Positions 28,335 through 38,915 of a stretch of 64,000 nt of DNA are shown in pieces. The stretch comes from Modestobacter sp. Leaf380. Lineage in GTDB: Bacteria > Actinomycetota > Actinomycetes > Mycobacteriales > Geodermatophilaceae. The position numbers and the translations under genes were made by a program. The notes under the pieces were generated by a model. That model was given only the letters and a program-made list of their open reading frames with translations. It searched no databases and was not told the DNA's origin. Positions within the stretch are counted from its first letter, which is position 1; each line of letters begins with the position of its first letter. The stretch lies in NCBI RefSeq assembly GCF_001424485.1, contig NZ_LMQC01000001.1, positions 439,755-503,754 of the forward strand, written 5' to 3'.

Positions 28335-29055
28335 TCAGGCCCCGCTCCCGTCCTCCGCCAGCTGACCGGGTACGCCGTGCCAGGCGCCGTCGCGCTCCAG
28401 GGCCACCCGCAGCTCGGGGAAGGCGAGGTCGACCCGCGCCGGCCAGCGACCCTCGTCGTCCCGGACCTCGAACTGCGGGACGGCGACCAGTCCGGCCAGC
28501 GCCAGGTGCACCCGCGTCCGCGACTCGGGCAGCGACTCGGGCAGCGACGCGGCGCGCGCGTCGGCCAGTCCCACCGCCCGTTCGGCCCGCCGCCAACCGG
28601 GACCGGCCCCGGCCGCTGCGACGCGGGCCCGCAGCTCGGCCGGTCGCACGAGCCCCCCGGGAGAGGAGGACGTCGAGCAGCGCGACCGCCTCGGCAGTCG
28701 GTTGGTCGCACGCCGTCCGCAGGGCAGTGGTGCGCCGACCGCCACCGGTCACGGCGACCTCGGCCCCGGGGATCTCCGACTGCCGGATCACCAGGCCGGT
28801 CACCGGACCGAACCGGTGGGCACGGGGGACGGTGACCTGCACGGGCGTCCCGGGCCCCGCCGCCTCACCCACCCCGAGCAGCCACGCGGCGCTGCGGCCG
28901 CTGAGCACCCCGGCCGGTGGGAGCAGCAGGCGAGCGCCTGCGACCCGGACACCGTGTGTGTCCGGCACCGCGGCATCGACGTGGACGCCTCGGAAGAGCC
29001 GCCGCCACGCAGAGCTGCGGAGCTGGTCGGCGGTCAGCAGCCCACACCCGACCAC
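28335..29055 (-). pseudogene. DUF559/AbiEi-like protein gene, frameshifted and truncated
   Basis: The first part (29055 to about 28660) reads G-L-L-T-A-D-Q-L-R-S-S-A-W-R-R-L-F-R-G-V-H-V-D, typical of an actinobacterial family with a wing-like N-terminal domain. The sense then moves to another frame, which gives L-V-R-P-A-E-L-R-A-R-V and the DUF559 nuclease-like core R-V-D-L-A-F-P-E-L-R-V-A-L-E-R-D-G-A-W-H. Removing one base from the run of six C at 28653-28658 joins the two frames exactly (S-R-G-L-V-R-P). Even so, the protein stops about 30-40 residues early for the family. It is either a decayed gene or a sequencing error plus a short allele. Confidence 0.8.
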
Positions 29056-29144
29056 CCGGTCACCGCGGACGACGCTGCCGACGAGCTCGCCGGCCCGGGC
29101 CCCGGTGTCCCCGACACCGGGCGCCGGTCGAGAGACCCAGCACG

Positions 29145-29187
29145 CGCGACGGCCCCCTCGACCGCGGGGGTCGAGGGGGCCGTCGCG
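29145..29187. terminator. icd terminator
   Basis: CGCGACGGCCCCCTCGACC pairs with its perfect 19-base complement across a five-base loop, 14 bases beyond the icd stop. It is among the longest perfect simple stems in the window. Confidence 0.9.
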
Positions 29188-29200
29188 TGGAGCGCCTGCG

Positions 29201-30415
29201 TCAGGCCATGGCCTTCTGGAGGTTGGTGTCGATCGCGGCGAGGAAGTCCTGGGTGGTCAGCCAGGGGGCGTCCTTGCCGATGAGGAGGGCGAGGTCCTTG
29301 GTCATCTGGCCGCCCTCGACGGTCTCGATGCACACGCGCTCGAGGGTCTCGGCGAACTCGGTGACCTCGGGGGTGCCGTCCAGCTTGCCGCGGTGGGCCA
29401 GGCCCCGGGTCCAGGCGAAGATCGACGCGATCGGGTTGGTCGACGTCTCCTTGCCGGCCTGGTGCTGGCGGTAGTGCCGGGTGACCGTGCCGTGCGCGGC
29501 CTCGGCCTCGACGGTCTTGCCGTCCGGGGTGGCCAGCACCGAGGTCATCAGGCCCAGCGAGCCGAAGCCCTGCGCCACGGTGTCGGACTGGACGTCGCCG
29601 TCGTAGTTCTTGCACGCCCAGACGTAGCCGCCCTCCCACTTGAGGTTGGCCGCGACCATGTCGTCGATCAGGCGGTGCTCGTAGGTGATCCCGGCCGCCT
29701 CGAACTTCTCCTTGAACTCGGCGTCGAAGATCTCCTGGAAGATGTCCTTGAAGCGCCCGTCGTAGACCTTGAGGATCGTGTTCTTGGTCGACAGGTACAC
29801 CGGGTAGTTGCGGGCCAGGCCGTAGTTCAGCGAGGCCCGGGCGAAGTCCCGGATCGAGTCGTCCAGGTTGTACATCGACAGCGAGATGCCGGCCGACGGG
29901 GCCTGGAAGACCTCGCGCTCGATGGTCTCGCCGCCGTCCTCGGGGGTGAAGACGACCTTCAGGGTGCCCGCGGAGGGGAACTTGAAGTCGGTGGCGCGGT
30001 ACTGGTCGCCGTAGGCGTGACGGCCGACGATGATCGGCTTGGTCCAGCCCGGCACCAGGCGCGGCACGTTCTGCATGATGATCGGCTCGCGGAAGATGAC
30101 GCCGCCGAGGATGTTGCGGATCGTCCCGTTGGGCGAGCGCCACATCTGCTTGAGGCCGAACTCCTCGACCCGCGCCTCGTCCGGGGTGATCGTGGCGCAC
30201 TTGACGCCGACGCCGTGCTCCTTGATGGCGTTGGCCGCGTCGATCGTCACCTGGTCGTCGGTAGCGTCGCGGTTCTCCATGCCCAGGTCGTAGTACTCGA
30301 GGTCGACGTCGAGGTACTTGAGGATCAGCTCGTCCTTGATGAACTGCCAGATGATCCGGGTCATCTCGTCGCCGTCGAGCTCGACGACCTTGCCCTGCAC
30401 CTTGATCTTGCTCAC
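29201..30415 (-). CDS. icd: isocitrate dehydrogenase (NADP+), homodimeric eukaryotic-like type
   Basis: 404 residues, TCA cycle. It oxidatively decarboxylates isocitrate to 2-oxoglutarate with [13 protein letters not shown] and the conserved R-x-x-P region hold substrate, and [10 protein letters not shown] and [10 protein letters not shown] bind metal and cofactor; the pattern is that of subfamily II homodimeric enzymes. GTG start at 30413-30415 with GAGAGGGA upstream. It lies 48 bases downstream of mdh on the same strand, making a TCA gene pair with a small hairpin between. Confidence 0.96.
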   Translation of the reverse strand: MSKIKVQGKVVELDGDEMTRIIWQFIKDELILKYLDVDLEYYDLGMENRDATDDQVTIDAANAIKEHGVGVKCATITPDEARVEEFGLKQMWRSPNGTIRNILGGVIFREPIIMQNVPRLVPGWTKPIIVGRHAYGDQYRATDFKFPSAGTLKVVFTPEDGGETIEREVFQAPSAGISLSMYNLDDSIRDFARASLNYGLARNYPVYLSTKNTILKVYDGRFKDIFQEIFDAEFKEKFEAAGITYEHRLIDDMVAANLKWEGGYVWACKNYDGDVQSDTVAQGFGSLGLMTSVLATPDGKTVEAEAAHGTVTRHYRQHQAGKETSTNPIASIFAWTRGLAHRGKLDGTPEVTEFAETLERVCIETVEGGQMTKDLALLIGKDAPWLTTQDFLAAIDTNLQKAMA

Positions 30416-30441
30416 GAAACGCTGTCCCTCTCTGTTGGGGA

Positions 30442-30460
30442 CCGACCCGTCAGGGGTCGG
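30442..30460. terminator. small hairpin between mdh and icd
   Basis: CCGACCC and GGGTCGG form a 7-bp stem with a five-base loop directly after the mdh stop and just upstream of the icd ribosome-binding site. It could reduce readthrough or stabilise processed mRNA; the stem is short. Confidence 0.45.
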
Positions 30461-30463
30461 CTC

Positions 30464-31417
30464 TCACATGTCGGCGATGTCCGCCTGCTTGGCTCGTACG
30501 GCCTCGGCTGCCTCACGCAGCCCGGCCAGCTCGTCGTCGGTCAGGTCGCCCTCGACCACGCGGCGCACGCCACCGCGGCCGATCTCGGCCTCCACCCCCA
30601 GGTACACCCCGGAGATGCCGTACTCGCCGTCGACCCACGCGCACACCGGCATGACCGCACCGGAGTCCTCGATGACCGCCTTCGCCATCCGGGCCGCGGC
30701 CGCGGACGGCGCGTAGTAGGCCGAACCGGTCTTGAGCAGCGCCACGACCTCGGCGCCGCCGTTGCGGGTCCGGTCCACCAGGTGGGCGATGCGGTCGGCG
30801 GCCAGCACCTCGGACAGCGGCTTGCCGTCGACGGTGCACCGGCTGGGGACCGGGACCATGGTGTCGCCGTGACTGCCCAGGGTCAGCGTGCGCACCGAGG
30901 CCACCGGGACGCCGAGCTCGCGCGCGACGTTGTCGGTGAACCGGGCGGTGTCCAGCATCCCGGCCTGGCCCAGCACCTTGCTCGTGGAGAACCCGGTGGC
31001 CAGCTGCGCCAGCGCGGTCATCTCGTCCAGCGGGTTGCTGACCACGATCACCACGGCGTCCGGCGAGGTCCGCGCCACGTTCTCCGCGACCTGCCGGACG
31101 ATGCCGGCGTTGGTCTCGATGAGGTCCATCCGGCTCATCCCGGGCTTGCGGGGCAGGCCCGCGGTGATGACGACGACGTCGGAGCCCTCGGTGCCCTCGT
31201 AGGAGCCACCGCCGACGCCCACGACCTCGGTCTCGAAGCCCTCGATGGACCGGGACTGGTTGATGTCGAGGGCCAGGCCCTCGGGCTTGCCCTCGACGAT
31301 GTCGGTGAGCACGACGGTGTCGAACACGTCGTACTCCGCGAGACGCAGAGCGGTCGTGGAGCCGTAGAAACCGGCGCCCACGACGGTGACCTTGCCAGTA
31401 CGGGGCTGCGCTGCCAT
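30464..31417 (-). CDS. mdh: malate dehydrogenase (LDH-like type)
   Basis: About 317 residues. It has the Rossmann G-A-G-F-Y-G-S-T, V-S-N-P-L-D-E-M and the catalytic histidine in G-S-H-G-D-T-M-V-P. The overall pattern is the lactate-dehydrogenase-like malate dehydrogenase group. The active-site loop reads G-L-P-R-K-P-G-M-S-R-M-D-L, with arginine at the specificity position, supporting malate rather than lactate. ATG at 31415-31417. Confidence 0.93.
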   Translation of the reverse strand: MAAQPRTGKVTVVGAGFYGSTTALRLAEYDVFDTVVLTDIVEGKPEGLALDINQSRSIEGFETEVVGVGGGSYEGTEGSDVVVITAGLPRKPGMSRMDLIETNAGIVRQVAENVARTSPDAVVIVVSNPLDEMTALAQLATGFSTSKVLGQAGMLDTARFTDNVARELGVPVASVRTLTLGSHGDTMVPVPSRCTVDGKPLSEVLAADRIAHLVDRTRNGGAEVVALLKTGSAYYAPSAAAARMAKAVIEDSGAVMPVCAWVDGEYGISGVYLGVEAEIGRGGVRRVVEGDLTDDELAGLREAAEAVRAKQADIADM

Positions 31418-31464
31418 GGCGCCAAACCTAGCGGCGATCAGGGGTTCCGTGCCCGCCGGGGCGC

Positions 31465-31773
31465 TCACACCGCGGGGATGGCCAGCGCGACGCCGGTGAG
31501 CAACAGCCCGGCACCCAGGCTCAGCACGACATCGGTGGTCTGGCTGCGGATGGCGAGGAACCCGACCCGGCGCACCGGCAGCAGCATCCGCAGGACCGCG
31601 GCGACCACCAGGGCCAGGCCCATCAGCACCAGACCGCGCCGCCAGTTGCCACCGGTCACGCTCAGCAGGCCGGCTGCCACCACCAGGAGCACGACGGTCA
31701 GGGGCAGCTGCCGCAGCACCCCGGCCAGCACCGGCCGCCGGAGGTACAGCGGGGTCCGCGTGACGGTGGGCAC
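31465..31773 (-). CDS. DUF3017 small membrane protein
   Basis: A 102-residue protein with three transmembrane helices (about 18-38, 44-66 and 80-101), matching the actinobacterial DUF3017 family in length and in its fixed place next to folD and mdh. Function unknown. The GTG at 31771-31773 lies five bases after the folD stop, so it is probably translated by coupling from folD. Confidence 0.8.
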   Translation of the reverse strand: MPTVTRTPLYLRRPVLAGVLRQLPLTVVLLVVAAGLLSVTGGNWRRGLVLMGLALVVAAVLRMLLPVRRVGFLAIRSQTTDVVLSLGAGLLLTGVALAIPAV

Positions 31774-31778
31774 GACGC

Positions 31779-32648
31779 TCAGCCGACGACGACGGCGGGA
31801 GCCTGGGCCTGCTCGGCCAGGGCCACCACGTTGGACAGCAGCATCGCCCGGGTCATCGGCCCGACCCCGCCGGGGTTGGGCGCGACCCAGCCGGCGACGT
31901 CCCACACGTCGGCGGCCACGTCACCGGCGATCTTGCCGTCGACCCGGCTGACCCCGACGTCCAGGACGGCGGCACCGGGCTTGACCATGTCGGCGGTCAG
32001 CAGGCCCGGCACCCCGGCGGCGGCGACCACGACGTCGGCGGACCGGGTGTGGACGGCGAGGTCACGGGTCCCGGTGTGGCAGAGGGTGACCGTGGCGTTC
32101 TCGCTGCGCCGGGTGAGCAGCAGGCCCAGCGGGCGGCCGACGGTGACGCCGCGGCCGACGACGGTGACCTCGGCGCCGGCGAGCTCGACGCCGTGCCGGC
32201 GGAGGATCTCCACGATCCCCAGCGGGGTGCACGGCAGCGGGCCGGGGACGCCCAGCACGAGCTTGCCGAGGTTGGTGGGGTGCAGGCCGTCGGCGTCCTT
32301 GGCCGGGTCCATCGCGGCGAGGACGGCGGCCTCGGACACCTGGCGGGGCAGTGGGAGCTGGACGATGTAGCCGGTGCAGGCGGGGTCGGCGTTGAGCTCG
32401 GCGACGACGGCCAGCACGTCGGCCTCGGTGGCGTCGGCGGGCAGCTCCCGCTGGATGCTGGCGATGCCGACCTGGGCGCAGTCGGAGTGCTTGGCGTTGA
32501 CGTACCAGCGGCTGCCCGGGTCGTCCCCGACCAACAGGGTGCCCAGACCCGGGCGCCGGCCGGCCGCGGCGAGGGCGGCCACCCGCTCGGTGAGCTCGGT
32601 GCGGATCGCCGCTGCGGTGGCCTTGCCGTCGAGTCGGGATGCGGTCAC
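31779..32648 (-). CDS. folD: bifunctional methylenetetrahydrofolate dehydrogenase / methenyltetrahydrofolate cyclohydrolase
   Basis: About 289 residues. It interconverts 5,10-methylene- and 10-formyl-tetrahydrofolate, the latter used by PurN and PurH encoded just upstream on the same strand. Signatures: Y-V-N-A-K (catalytic lysine), Q-L-P-L-P, D-A-D-G-L-H-P-x-N and G-R-G-V-T-V-G-R-P, with [10 protein letters not shown] near the end. GTG start at 32646-32648. It is divergent from a membrane-protein gene. Confidence 0.95.
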   Translation of the reverse strand: MTASRLDGKATAAAIRTELTERVAALAAAGRRPGLGTLLVGDDPGSRWYVNAKHSDCAQVGIASIQRELPADATEADVLAVVAELNADPACTGYIVQLPLPRQVSEAAVLAAMDPAKDADGLHPTNLGKLVLGVPGPLPCTPLGIVEILRRHGVELAGAEVTVVGRGVTVGRPLGLLLTRRSENATVTLCHTGTRDLAVHTRSADVVVAAAGVPGLLTADMVKPGAAVLDVGVSRVDGKIAGDVAADVWDVAGWVAPNPGGVGPMTRAMLLSNVVALAEQAQAPAVVVG

Positions 32649-32738
32649 CGCGCCAGTCTGCCGCACGGACCGGGCGCCCATAAGCTCGTCCGCGCAGGAG
32701 CGGCGCTCCCCCGCCGCGGGATCTGCAGAGGAGACCCG

Positions 32739-33527
32739 ATGACCGAGCCCCGCCCCCAGCCGACCGGCGCCACCGGCAGTGCCGCGGACCCGACCCGTCC
32801 GGTCGGTGCGTCCCCGGCACCGGTGGACCCCGCCCCGCGCGCCGACGCCGGCCCCGAGGACCGCACCCGGGTCGACCAGACGCGGGTGGACCACACCCCG
32901 CCCCGGGACCCGGTCGCCGAGCAGACCACCGCGGTGCACCCGCTCCCCGAACGGCACCGCGACGAGACGCTGCCGGGCACGACCCGCGCCGCGCACGTGC
33001 CCACCGACCCGGCGCCCGAGCGCACCACCTGGCACCCGGACTCCGACGTCGACCGCACCACCCCGGCCTGGTCCACCGAACCGGTCGCGGTCCGCCGGGC
33101 GGACTCGGTCGCGGCGTTCCTGCTGCTGCTGGCCGGGGTCGCCGCGGGCATCAGCCTGCTGCTGCCGTGGACGCCGGAGGGCCGCACCGGGCTGGACCTG
33201 CTGCGCGACGGGCTGGACCAGCTGGCCACCGACTGGACGGGCGTGTTCGACGCCGGCCTGTGGCAGCCGCTGGCCGTGGTGTTCGGCGGCGGGGTGCTCT
33301 TCCTGCTCGGCCTGCTGCTGCTGGTCCCCGCCAAGTCGCACCGGTTCCTCGGCGTGCTCGCACTCCTGGTCGCCCTGGCCGTGCTGGCCGGGGGCCTGGT
33401 GCCCCTGGCCGACACCGGCTGGGACCTCGCCGACTACGACATCGGCTTCTCCTTCGCCCTCGCCGTCGCCGGCCTGGGCCTGCTGGGCGCCCTCAAGGCC
33501 GCCTTGACCGGGCGGAAGCACGCCTGA
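32739..33527 (+). CDS. membrane protein with disordered N-terminus and four helices
   Basis: A 262-residue protein of unknown function. Residues 1-122 are Pro/Thr/Asp-rich, charged and probably disordered. Residues 124-255 hold four hydrophobic helices starting [20 protein letters not shown]. The layout (disordered head, first helix ending in L-P-W, last helix preceded by G-F-S-F) resembles the Q/G/Y-rich protein at 37246, hinting at distant paralogy. ATG with AGAGGAG eight bases upstream. Confidence 0.75.
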   Translation: MTEPRPQPTGATGSAADPTRPVGASPAPVDPAPRADAGPEDRTRVDQTRVDHTPPRDPVAEQTTAVHPLPERHRDETLPGTTRAAHVPTDPAPERTTWHPDSDVDRTTPAWSTEPVAVRRADSVAAFLLLLAGVAAGISLLLPWTPEGRTGLDLLRDGLDQLATDWTGVFDAGLWQPLAVVFGGGVLFLLGLLLLVPAKSHRFLGVLALLVALAVLAGGLVPLADTGWDLADYDIGFSFALAVAGLGLLGALKAALTGRKHA

Positions 33528-33537
33528 GGCCCGCCGG

Positions 33538-33596
33538 CCCCCGTGCAGGGCCCCGGTCCGCGCGGAGCGTGGACCGGGGGGCACGGGGGTCCTCTC
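33538..33596 (-). terminator. structured 3'-end element, copy B
   Basis: Directly follows the purH stop on the minus strand. Outer arms CCCCCGTGC/GCACGGGGG and inner arms CCCCGGTCC/GGACCGGGG pair perfectly; the loop is ACGCTCCGCGC and the 3' internal loop is CCCT, as in the other copies. Here it is the only hairpin between converging genes, so it may serve both. Confidence 0.8.
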
Positions 33597-35156
33597 TCAG
33601 TGCGCGAAGTGCCGGGTGCCGGTGAGGTAGAGCGCGATGCCGGCTGCCGCGGCGGCTGCGGTGACCTCCTCGTCGCGGACCGACCCACCGGGCTGGACGA
33701 CCGCGGTGACCCCGGCCTCCAGCAGCACCTGCAGGCCGTCGGCGAAGGGGAAGAACGCGTCGGATGCGGCGACCGAGCCCGTGGCCCGCTCCCCGGCCCG
33801 CTGGACGGCCAGGCGGGCGGCGTCGACCCGGTTGACCTGGCCCATGCCGACCCCGACGGTCGCGCCGTCGGCGGCGAGCAGGATGGCGTTGGACTTCACC
33901 GCGCGCACCGCACGCCAGGCGAAGACGAGGTCGTCGAGGGTGTCGGCGCTGACCGGGTCGCCGGTGGCCAGCGTCCAGGTGGTCGGGTCGTCGCCGGCGG
34001 CGTCGATGCGGTCGGGCTGCTGGACGAGCAGTCCGCCGCTGATCGGGCGCAGCTCGACTGCGTCGGTGCCGGCGCCCTCGGGCAGCCGCAGCAGCCGGAT
34101 GTTCTTCTTCCGGGTCAGCACGGCCAGCGCGTCCTCGGTGAAGGACGGCGCGACGACGACCTCGGTGAACACCTCGGCGATCTGCTCGGCGGTGGACAGG
34201 TCGACCTCACGGTTGGCGGCGATCACGCCACCGAAGGCCGACACCGGGTCGCAGGCGTGCGCCTTGCGGTGGGCCTGCGCCAGGTCGTGGCCGGTGGCGA
34301 TCCCACAGGGGTTGGCGTGCTTGATGATCGCGACGCAGGGCTCGTCGTGGTCGGCGGCGGCCCGGCGGGCGGCGTCGGTGTCGACGTAGTTGTTGTAGGA
34401 CATCGGCTTGCCGTGGAGCTGCTCGGCCTGCGCGAGCCCGGTCGCCGTCCCGGCGGTGCGGTAGAGCGCCGCGGCCTGGTGCGGGTTCTCCCCGTAGCGC
34501 AGCACGTCGGCGCGGTCCCAGGACCCGCCCCACCAGGCGGGGAAGCCGGTCTCGTCGTCGGGGGCCAGCGTCGTCCCCATCCAGGAGGCGACGGCGGTGT
34601 CGTAGGCGGCGGTGTGCCGGAAGGCCGCGGCGGCCAGGCGCTGCCGCTGGCCCAGCTCGAACCCGCCGGCCCGGACGGCGTCGAGGACGTCGGCGTACCG
34701 GGCCGGGTCGACGACGACGGCGACCGAGGGGTGGTTCTTGGCGGCGGCGCGGACCATCGCCGGCCCGCCGATGTCGATCTGCTCCACGCACTCGTCGGGG
34801 GTGGCCCCGGAGGCGACGGTCTCGCTGAACGGGTAGAGGTTCACCACGACCAGGTCGAAGGCGGCGATGCCGAGCTCGTCGAGCTGGCGGACGTGGTCGG
34901 GCTTGCGGCGGTCGGCCAGGATGCCGGCGTGCACGGCCGGGTGCAGGGTCTTGACCCGCCCGTCCAGGCACTCGGGGAAGCCGGTGACCTGCTCGACGGG
35001 CGTGACCGGGATGCCGGCGGCGGCGATCCGGGCGGCGGTGGCCCCGGTGCTCACCAGCTCGACCCCGGCGTCGGCCAGGCCACGGGCCAGCTCCTCGACC
35101 CCGGTCTTGTCGTAGACACCGACCAGGGCGCGGCGGACGGGGGTGCGGTCGCTCAT
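33597..35156 (-). CDS. purH: bifunctional AICAR formyltransferase / IMP cyclohydrolase
   Basis: 519 residues, last two steps of IMP synthesis. The N-terminal cyclohydrolase domain starts with [11 protein letters not shown] and includes [10 protein letters not shown]. The C-terminal transformylase domain has K-H-A-N-P-C-G and [12 protein letters not shown] at 35154-35156, 32 bases after the purN stop; purN-purH form an operon. A copy of the structured element begins at its stop codon. Confidence 0.96.
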   Translation of the reverse strand: MSDRTPVRRALVGVYDKTGVEELARGLADAGVELVSTGATAARIAAAGIPVTPVEQVTGFPECLDGRVKTLHPAVHAGILADRRKPDHVRQLDELGIAAFDLVVVNLYPFSETVASGATPDECVEQIDIGGPAMVRAAAKNHPSVAVVVDPARYADVLDAVRAGGFELGQRQRLAAAAFRHTAAYDTAVASWMGTTLAPDDETGFPAWWGGSWDRADVLRYGENPHQAAALYRTAGTATGLAQAEQLHGKPMSYNNYVDTDAARRAAADHDEPCVAIIKHANPCGIATGHDLAQAHRKAHACDPVSAFGGVIAANREVDLSTAEQIAEVFTEVVVAPSFTEDALAVLTRKKNIRLLRLPEGAGTDAVELRPISGGLLVQQPDRIDAAGDDPTTWTLATGDPVSADTLDDLVFAWRAVRAVKSNAILLAADGATVGVGMGQVNRVDAARLAVQRAGERATGSVAASDAFFPFADGLQVLLEAGVTAVVQPGGSVRDEEVTAAAAAAGIALYLTGTRHFAH

Positions 35157-35188
35157 CGGGGTGCTCTCGTTCCTGGTCGGGGGTGCGG

Positions 35189-35794
35189 TCACGGCTGTGC
35201 GGTGCGGGTGGTCAGGGAGGTGACGGTGTCCACGAGGAGCTCGCGCTCGACGGCCTTGACCCGCTCGTGCAGCCGGGCCTCGTCGTCCCCGGCGAGGACG
35301 GGGACCGGCGCCTGGGCGAGCACCGGTCCGGTGTCCAGGCCGGCGTCGACCAGGTGCACGGTCGCGCCGGTCACCGGGACACCGGCTGCCAGGGCGTCGC
35401 GGACGGCGTGCGCACCCGGGAAGGCGGGCAGCAGCGAGGGGTGGCTGTTCACGAGCCGGCCACCGAAGGCGGCGAGCACGGCGGGGCCCAGCAGCCGCAT
35501 GAACCCGGCGCAGACGACCAGGTCGGGCCGGTGGGCGGCCAGTTCGCGGGCCAGCGCGTCGTCCCAGGCGGCCCGGTCGGGGTGGTCGGCGGGCCGGACG
35601 ACGAAGGTCGGCAGCCCGCGCTCGCGGGGGGCGGCCAGCCCGGCGGCCTCGCGGTCGGCGCCGACGGCCACGACCGTGAAGGGGCCGGGCTCCTCGCCGG
35701 GACCGGCCTGGGCCTGCAGCAGGGCCAGGCACAGCGACCCGACCCCCGAGACCAGCACGACCACCCGGGCGGGGGGCTCGCGGTCGACCGGCAC
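35189..35794 (-). CDS. purN: phosphoribosylglycinamide formyltransferase
   Basis: About 201 residues. It transfers a formyl group from 10-formyl-THF to [15 protein letters not shown] (catalytic histidine) and [15 protein letters not shown] (catalytic aspartate) are intact. The N-terminal nucleotide loop reads V-S-G-V-G-S-L-C rather than the usual S-G-x-G-S-N-x-Q, a departure worth noting. GTG at 35792-35794 is chosen for length. Overlap with purH function and spacing support an operon. Confidence 0.92.
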   Translation of the reverse strand: MPVDREPPARVVVLVSGVGSLCLALLQAQAGPGEEPGPFTVVAVGADREAAGLAAPRERGLPTFVVRPADHPDRAAWDDALARELAAHRPDLVVCAGFMRLLGPAVLAAFGGRLVNSHPSLLPAFPGAHAVRDALAAGVPVTGATVHLVDAGLDTGPVLAQAPVPVLAGDDEARLHERVKAVERELLVDTVTSLTTRTAQP

Positions 35795-35835
35795 GTGCAG
35801 GGACCCTACCGCCGCGCGGGCGGGCCGCCGACCGG

Positions 35836-37038
35836 TCAGCTGCTCCGGCGCCAGCGGGTGACGGCGGCCGACACCGCGGCGGCGAGGCCGGCCTGTGCGG
35901 CGATCGCCAGTCCGGTGGCCAGCGGGGGTGCGCCGACCTCGGCCAGACCGCCGTCCCCGAGCTGCCCCGAACCGGCGGCCACGACCAGACCGGCGAGCAC
36001 ACCCACCCCGACGCCGGCGACGACGCCCCACAGCGCGGCGGTCAGCGCACCGCCGTCGACGAGGGTCAGCCGGCGGGCCAGGGCCACCCCGGTGACCAGG
36101 CCGGCCAGCACGGGCAGCGCCTGGGAGAGGAAGGCCAGCAGCGGGACGGCCTGGGTGTCGGGCAGCGCGGCCAGCAGCGGGAGTGCGGGCACCGCCCCCA
36201 GGGTGACGCCGCCGGTGGACACCAGGGTCCCGGCGCCCACGAGGAAGCCGGGGCCGGCTGCCAGGCCGAGCACGGCGGCGGCGGCGTTGGGCAGCAGCAG
36301 GGCACCCAGCCCCAGCAGGCCGACCGCGCCGGCACCGGCGCCGCCCAGCCCGGTGGCCAGGGCGGCAGCGCCGCGGGCGTCACTGGCCAGGGCCACCGCG
36401 ACGACGACGAGGGCCAGCGCGAGCAGGGTCAGCAGCCCCGCGAGGGCGCCCCGCGCCAGCGCGCGGGCCGGACCGGGCACGCGGTCGGCCAGCGCCCCCG
36501 CGAGACCGGACTCCCGGAGCGCTCCCCAGCCGCCGGCGGCCAGCACGAGCAGCAGCGCGCCGGTGAGCACCGGCACCAGGGCCACCCGCGCCCCGGGGGT
36601 GTCGACCAGGGCTGCGAGCGCAGCGGTCCCGGCGAGGTGGACGACGACGACGGCGCCGAGCACCTGGCCGACCGGGCGGGCGTCCCGCAGGTCGGCCCCG
36701 GCGACCACCGACCGGACGGCGCGGGAGAGCCCCCACGCCGCGCCGAGGGTGAGCAGCAGCGGGGCGATCGCCAGCGGACCGGACGCCAGGTCCAGCCGCC
36801 CGCCCTGGGCGAGCAGCCAGAGCTGGCCGGCCAGCCGGGCGTTCTCCCCCAGCGACAACCCGCCGTCGGGGTCCAGCGCGGCCACCACGACCAGCGCCAG
36901 GGCCAGGCCCAGCACCCCGACGACCGGGACGGCCAGTGCGGTCAGCGCGGCGAGCCCGGCTGGGTGGACGGCCCGACGGCCATCGCCGTCCCGCGCCGAC
37001 GGACCCCGGCCGGGGAGTCGGGCGAGCAGGGAGGTCAC
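35836..37038 (-). CDS. DUF6350 family multi-pass membrane protein
   Basis: About 400 residues and at least ten hydrophobic helices, very rich in Ala, Leu, Gly and Val. It matches the actinobacterial DUF6350 family by place (immediately upstream of purN) and topology. Function unknown. The start is uncertain: GTG at 37036-37038 (V-T-S-L-L-A-R-L) has GGAGG directly abutting, while an ATG at 37125 would add a 29-residue Arg/Pro-rich leader. Confidence 0.78.
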   Translation of the reverse strand: MTSLLARLPGRGPSARDGDGRRAVHPAGLAALTALAVPVVGVLGLALALVVVAALDPDGGLSLGENARLAGQLWLLAQGGRLDLASGPLAIAPLLLTLGAAWGLSRAVRSVVAGADLRDARPVGQVLGAVVVVHLAGTAALAALVDTPGARVALVPVLTGALLLVLAAGGWGALRESGLAGALADRVPGPARALARGALAGLLTLLALALVVVAVALASDARGAAALATGLGGAGAGAVGLLGLGALLLPNAAAAVLGLAAGPGFLVGAGTLVSTGGVTLGAVPALPLLAALPDTQAVPLLAFLSQALPVLAGLVTGVALARRLTLVDGGALTAALWGVVAGVGVGVLAGLVVAAGSGQLGDGGLAEVGAPPLATGLAIAAQAGLAAAVSAAVTRWRRSS

Positions 37039-37172
37039 CCCTCCACTGTCCCAAGTGCGGCGGCCTCGTGGGTGGTGCACGCGCCGTCGGCCGGGACTTC
37101 GCGGCGTCGGTGACGGATCGGTCACCCCCGACGGGTGGGTGGTGGGGTCGGGACGGGTGCGCCGGACGGCGG

Positions 37173-37204
37173 AGACCCGCCCCGGCAGGCGCCGGGGCGG
37201 GTCT
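37173..37204. terminator. intrinsic terminator of the Q/G/Y-rich gene
   Basis: AGACCCGCCCCGGC and its perfect complement, 14-bp stem with loop AGGC, 42 bases downstream of the stop at 37246. Confidence 0.88.
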
Positions 37205-37245
37205 CTGGTCGTGCGGGTGGCGGTCGGGGCACGGGCCCCGGCCGG

Positions 37246-38730
37246 TCAGCTCTCGCTGGGCCGCGGGCGGTCCGGGTCGGACCCGTCGCGGTCGGCGTCC
37301 CCGGAGGGGGTGGCCGAGGCACTGGTGCTGCCGGTGCTCCCGCTGCTCGCGGGCGGCGGCGGGGTCGACGGGGCGGCGTAGGTCGGCGGGGCCGGGGGCT
37401 GGCCCGCGGGCTGCGCCCACCCGCCCTGCTGCCCGGACGGCGTGCCGGGACCCTGCTCGGCGCCGGGCTGCCCCCAGCCCGCGGAGGGCTGGCCGTAGCC
37501 GGCGGAGGGCTGGCCGTAGCCGGCCGGCGGGGTCTGCTGACCGTAGGGCTGCGACGGCTGGCCCGGCTGCCCGTAGGACTGCTGCCCGTACGAGGACTGC
37601 CCGTAGGACTGCTGGCCCGGGGCCTGCTGGGCCGGGGCCTGCTGGCCGTGACCCTGCTGGGCCGAGGACTGCTGGTCGGAGCCCTGCTGAGCCTGCTGGC
37701 CGTACCCCTGGGGGGCGGGACCCTGCTGGCCGAAGCTCTGCTGGCCGTAGCCCTGCTGGGCCTGCTGGCCGTAGCCCTGCTGGCCGTAGCCCTGCTGGCC
37801 CTGCGGACCGTGGCCCTGCTGGCCGAACTGCGGTGCGGGCTGGTTGGCCCACTGGGAGGCGTTGGCCAGGCCGCCCGACAGCTGCGGCCGGTTTTTCAGC
37901 TCCGGGAGCAGCCCCAGCACGGCGAAGGCCAGCGCAGCACCGGAGACCAGGAAGGCCAGCAGCGCGAAGAAGCTGAAGCCGACCTCGAAGGTGCTGATCC
38001 ACTCGACCAGGGTCAGCAGGAACGCCAGCCCGGTGAGACCCACGGTCACGAACCCGCGCGGGAAGGGCACGGCGAGGTCGATGACGGCCGGGAGCAACGC
38101 CCACACCGCGGCGACGAGCAGCAGGACGAAGGCGAAGACGACCAGCCCGGAGTCGAAGCCGTTGAAGGAGTACCCGAAGGAGAAGGAGTACCAGGGGAAC
38201 AGCGCGGCGATCAGGTAGACGATCGCGGCACCGCCGACCACGTAGTCGGCGAGCTTCAGCTTCTTGAGGTCGAACCCGGCCCCCGCGGACTGCCCGGGAG
38301 CGCCGGCCACCTGCTGCCCGTAGGGCGGCTGGCCCTGGGGCTGGCCCCAACCGCCTGATCCCTGCTGCGGCCCCTGCTGCTGACCCTGCTGCGACTGGCC
38401 GTACGGGGACTGCCCGTAGGGCGGCTGACCGTAGGCGGCGGGCCCCTGTCCCGGCTGGCCCTGCTGCGGCTGGCCCTGCTGCGGCTGGCCCTGCTGCGGC
38501 TGGGACGGCGCCCACCCGCCGGACGGCTGGCCGCCGGGCTGGGACCAGCCGGGCTGGCCCTGCGGTGACTGGCTCTGGGGCGACTGGCTCTGCGGGGAGT
38601 CGCCCTGCGGGGACCGGCCCTGCCCGGGCTGGTCCCAGCCGCCGGGCTGCTGGGCCTGCGGGGCGCCGTACCCGGACGGACCCTGCTGCCCGGGACCACC
38701 CGGTGTCTGGTCGGGTCCACTGGTCGTCAT
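37246..38730 (-). CDS. membrane protein flanked by Gln/Gly/Tyr-rich low-complexity domains
   Basis: A 494-residue protein. Residues 1-148 and 290-494 are prion-like tracts dominated by Gln, Gly, Tyr, Pro and Ser, with dozens of Y-G-Q-Q, P-Q-Q-G-Q and Q-S-P-Q-S type steps. Between them is a compact four-helix membrane core (about 152-275) beginning [20 protein letters not shown]. Charge is low until an acidic C-terminal end ([13 protein letters not shown]). No enzymatic motif. Such domains can drive self-association, so a scaffold role at the membrane is conceivable; this is inference. ATG at 38728-38730 with AGGAG upstream. Confidence 0.82.
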   Translation of the reverse strand: MTTSGPDQTPGGPGQQGPSGYGAPQAQQPGGWDQPGQGRSPQGDSPQSQSPQSQSPQGQPGWSQPGGQPSGGWAPSQPQQGQPQQGQPQQGQPGQGPAAYGQPPYGQSPYGQSQQGQQQGPQQGSGGWGQPQGQPPYGQQVAGAPGQSAGAGFDLKKLKLADYVVGGAAIVYLIAALFPWYSFSFGYSFNGFDSGLVVFAFVLLLVAAVWALLPAVIDLAVPFPRGFVTVGLTGLAFLLTLVEWISTFEVGFSFFALLAFLVSGAALAFAVLGLLPELKNRPQLSGGLANASQWANQPAPQFGQQGHGPQGQQGYGQQGYGQQAQQGYGQQSFGQQGPAPQGYGQQAQQGSDQQSSAQQGHGQQAPAQQAPGQQSYGQSSYGQQSYGQPGQPSQPYGQQTPPAGYGQPSAGYGQPSAGWGQPGAEQGPGTPSGQQGGWAQPAGQPPAPPTYAAPSTPPPPASSGSTGSTSASATPSGDADRDGSDPDRPRPSES

Positions 38731-38879
38731 CGCGCGGATTCTCCTGAGGTGTGGCGGGACTCGACACGGTGCCGTGTCGATCTTCCTCCGCGCATGGTCT
38801 CGACCCCGCCCTGCCGATGCAAACGCGGCGCGCGCGTCCCACCCGACCGGGTCGGGGGCTCCCGCGGCCACACGCACCG

Positions 38880-38913
38880 CTGCCCGGCACCCCACGAAGG
38901 GGGTGCCGGGCAG
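38880..38913. terminator. simple hairpin upstream of element copy C
   Basis: CTGCCCGGCACCCC and its perfect complement (14-bp stem, short loop) lie between the divergent end of the Q/G/Y-rich gene region and the structured element following sucD. It likely blocks transcription running out of sucD toward the promoter of the membrane-protein gene. Confidence 0.75.
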
Positions 38914-38915
38914 CC

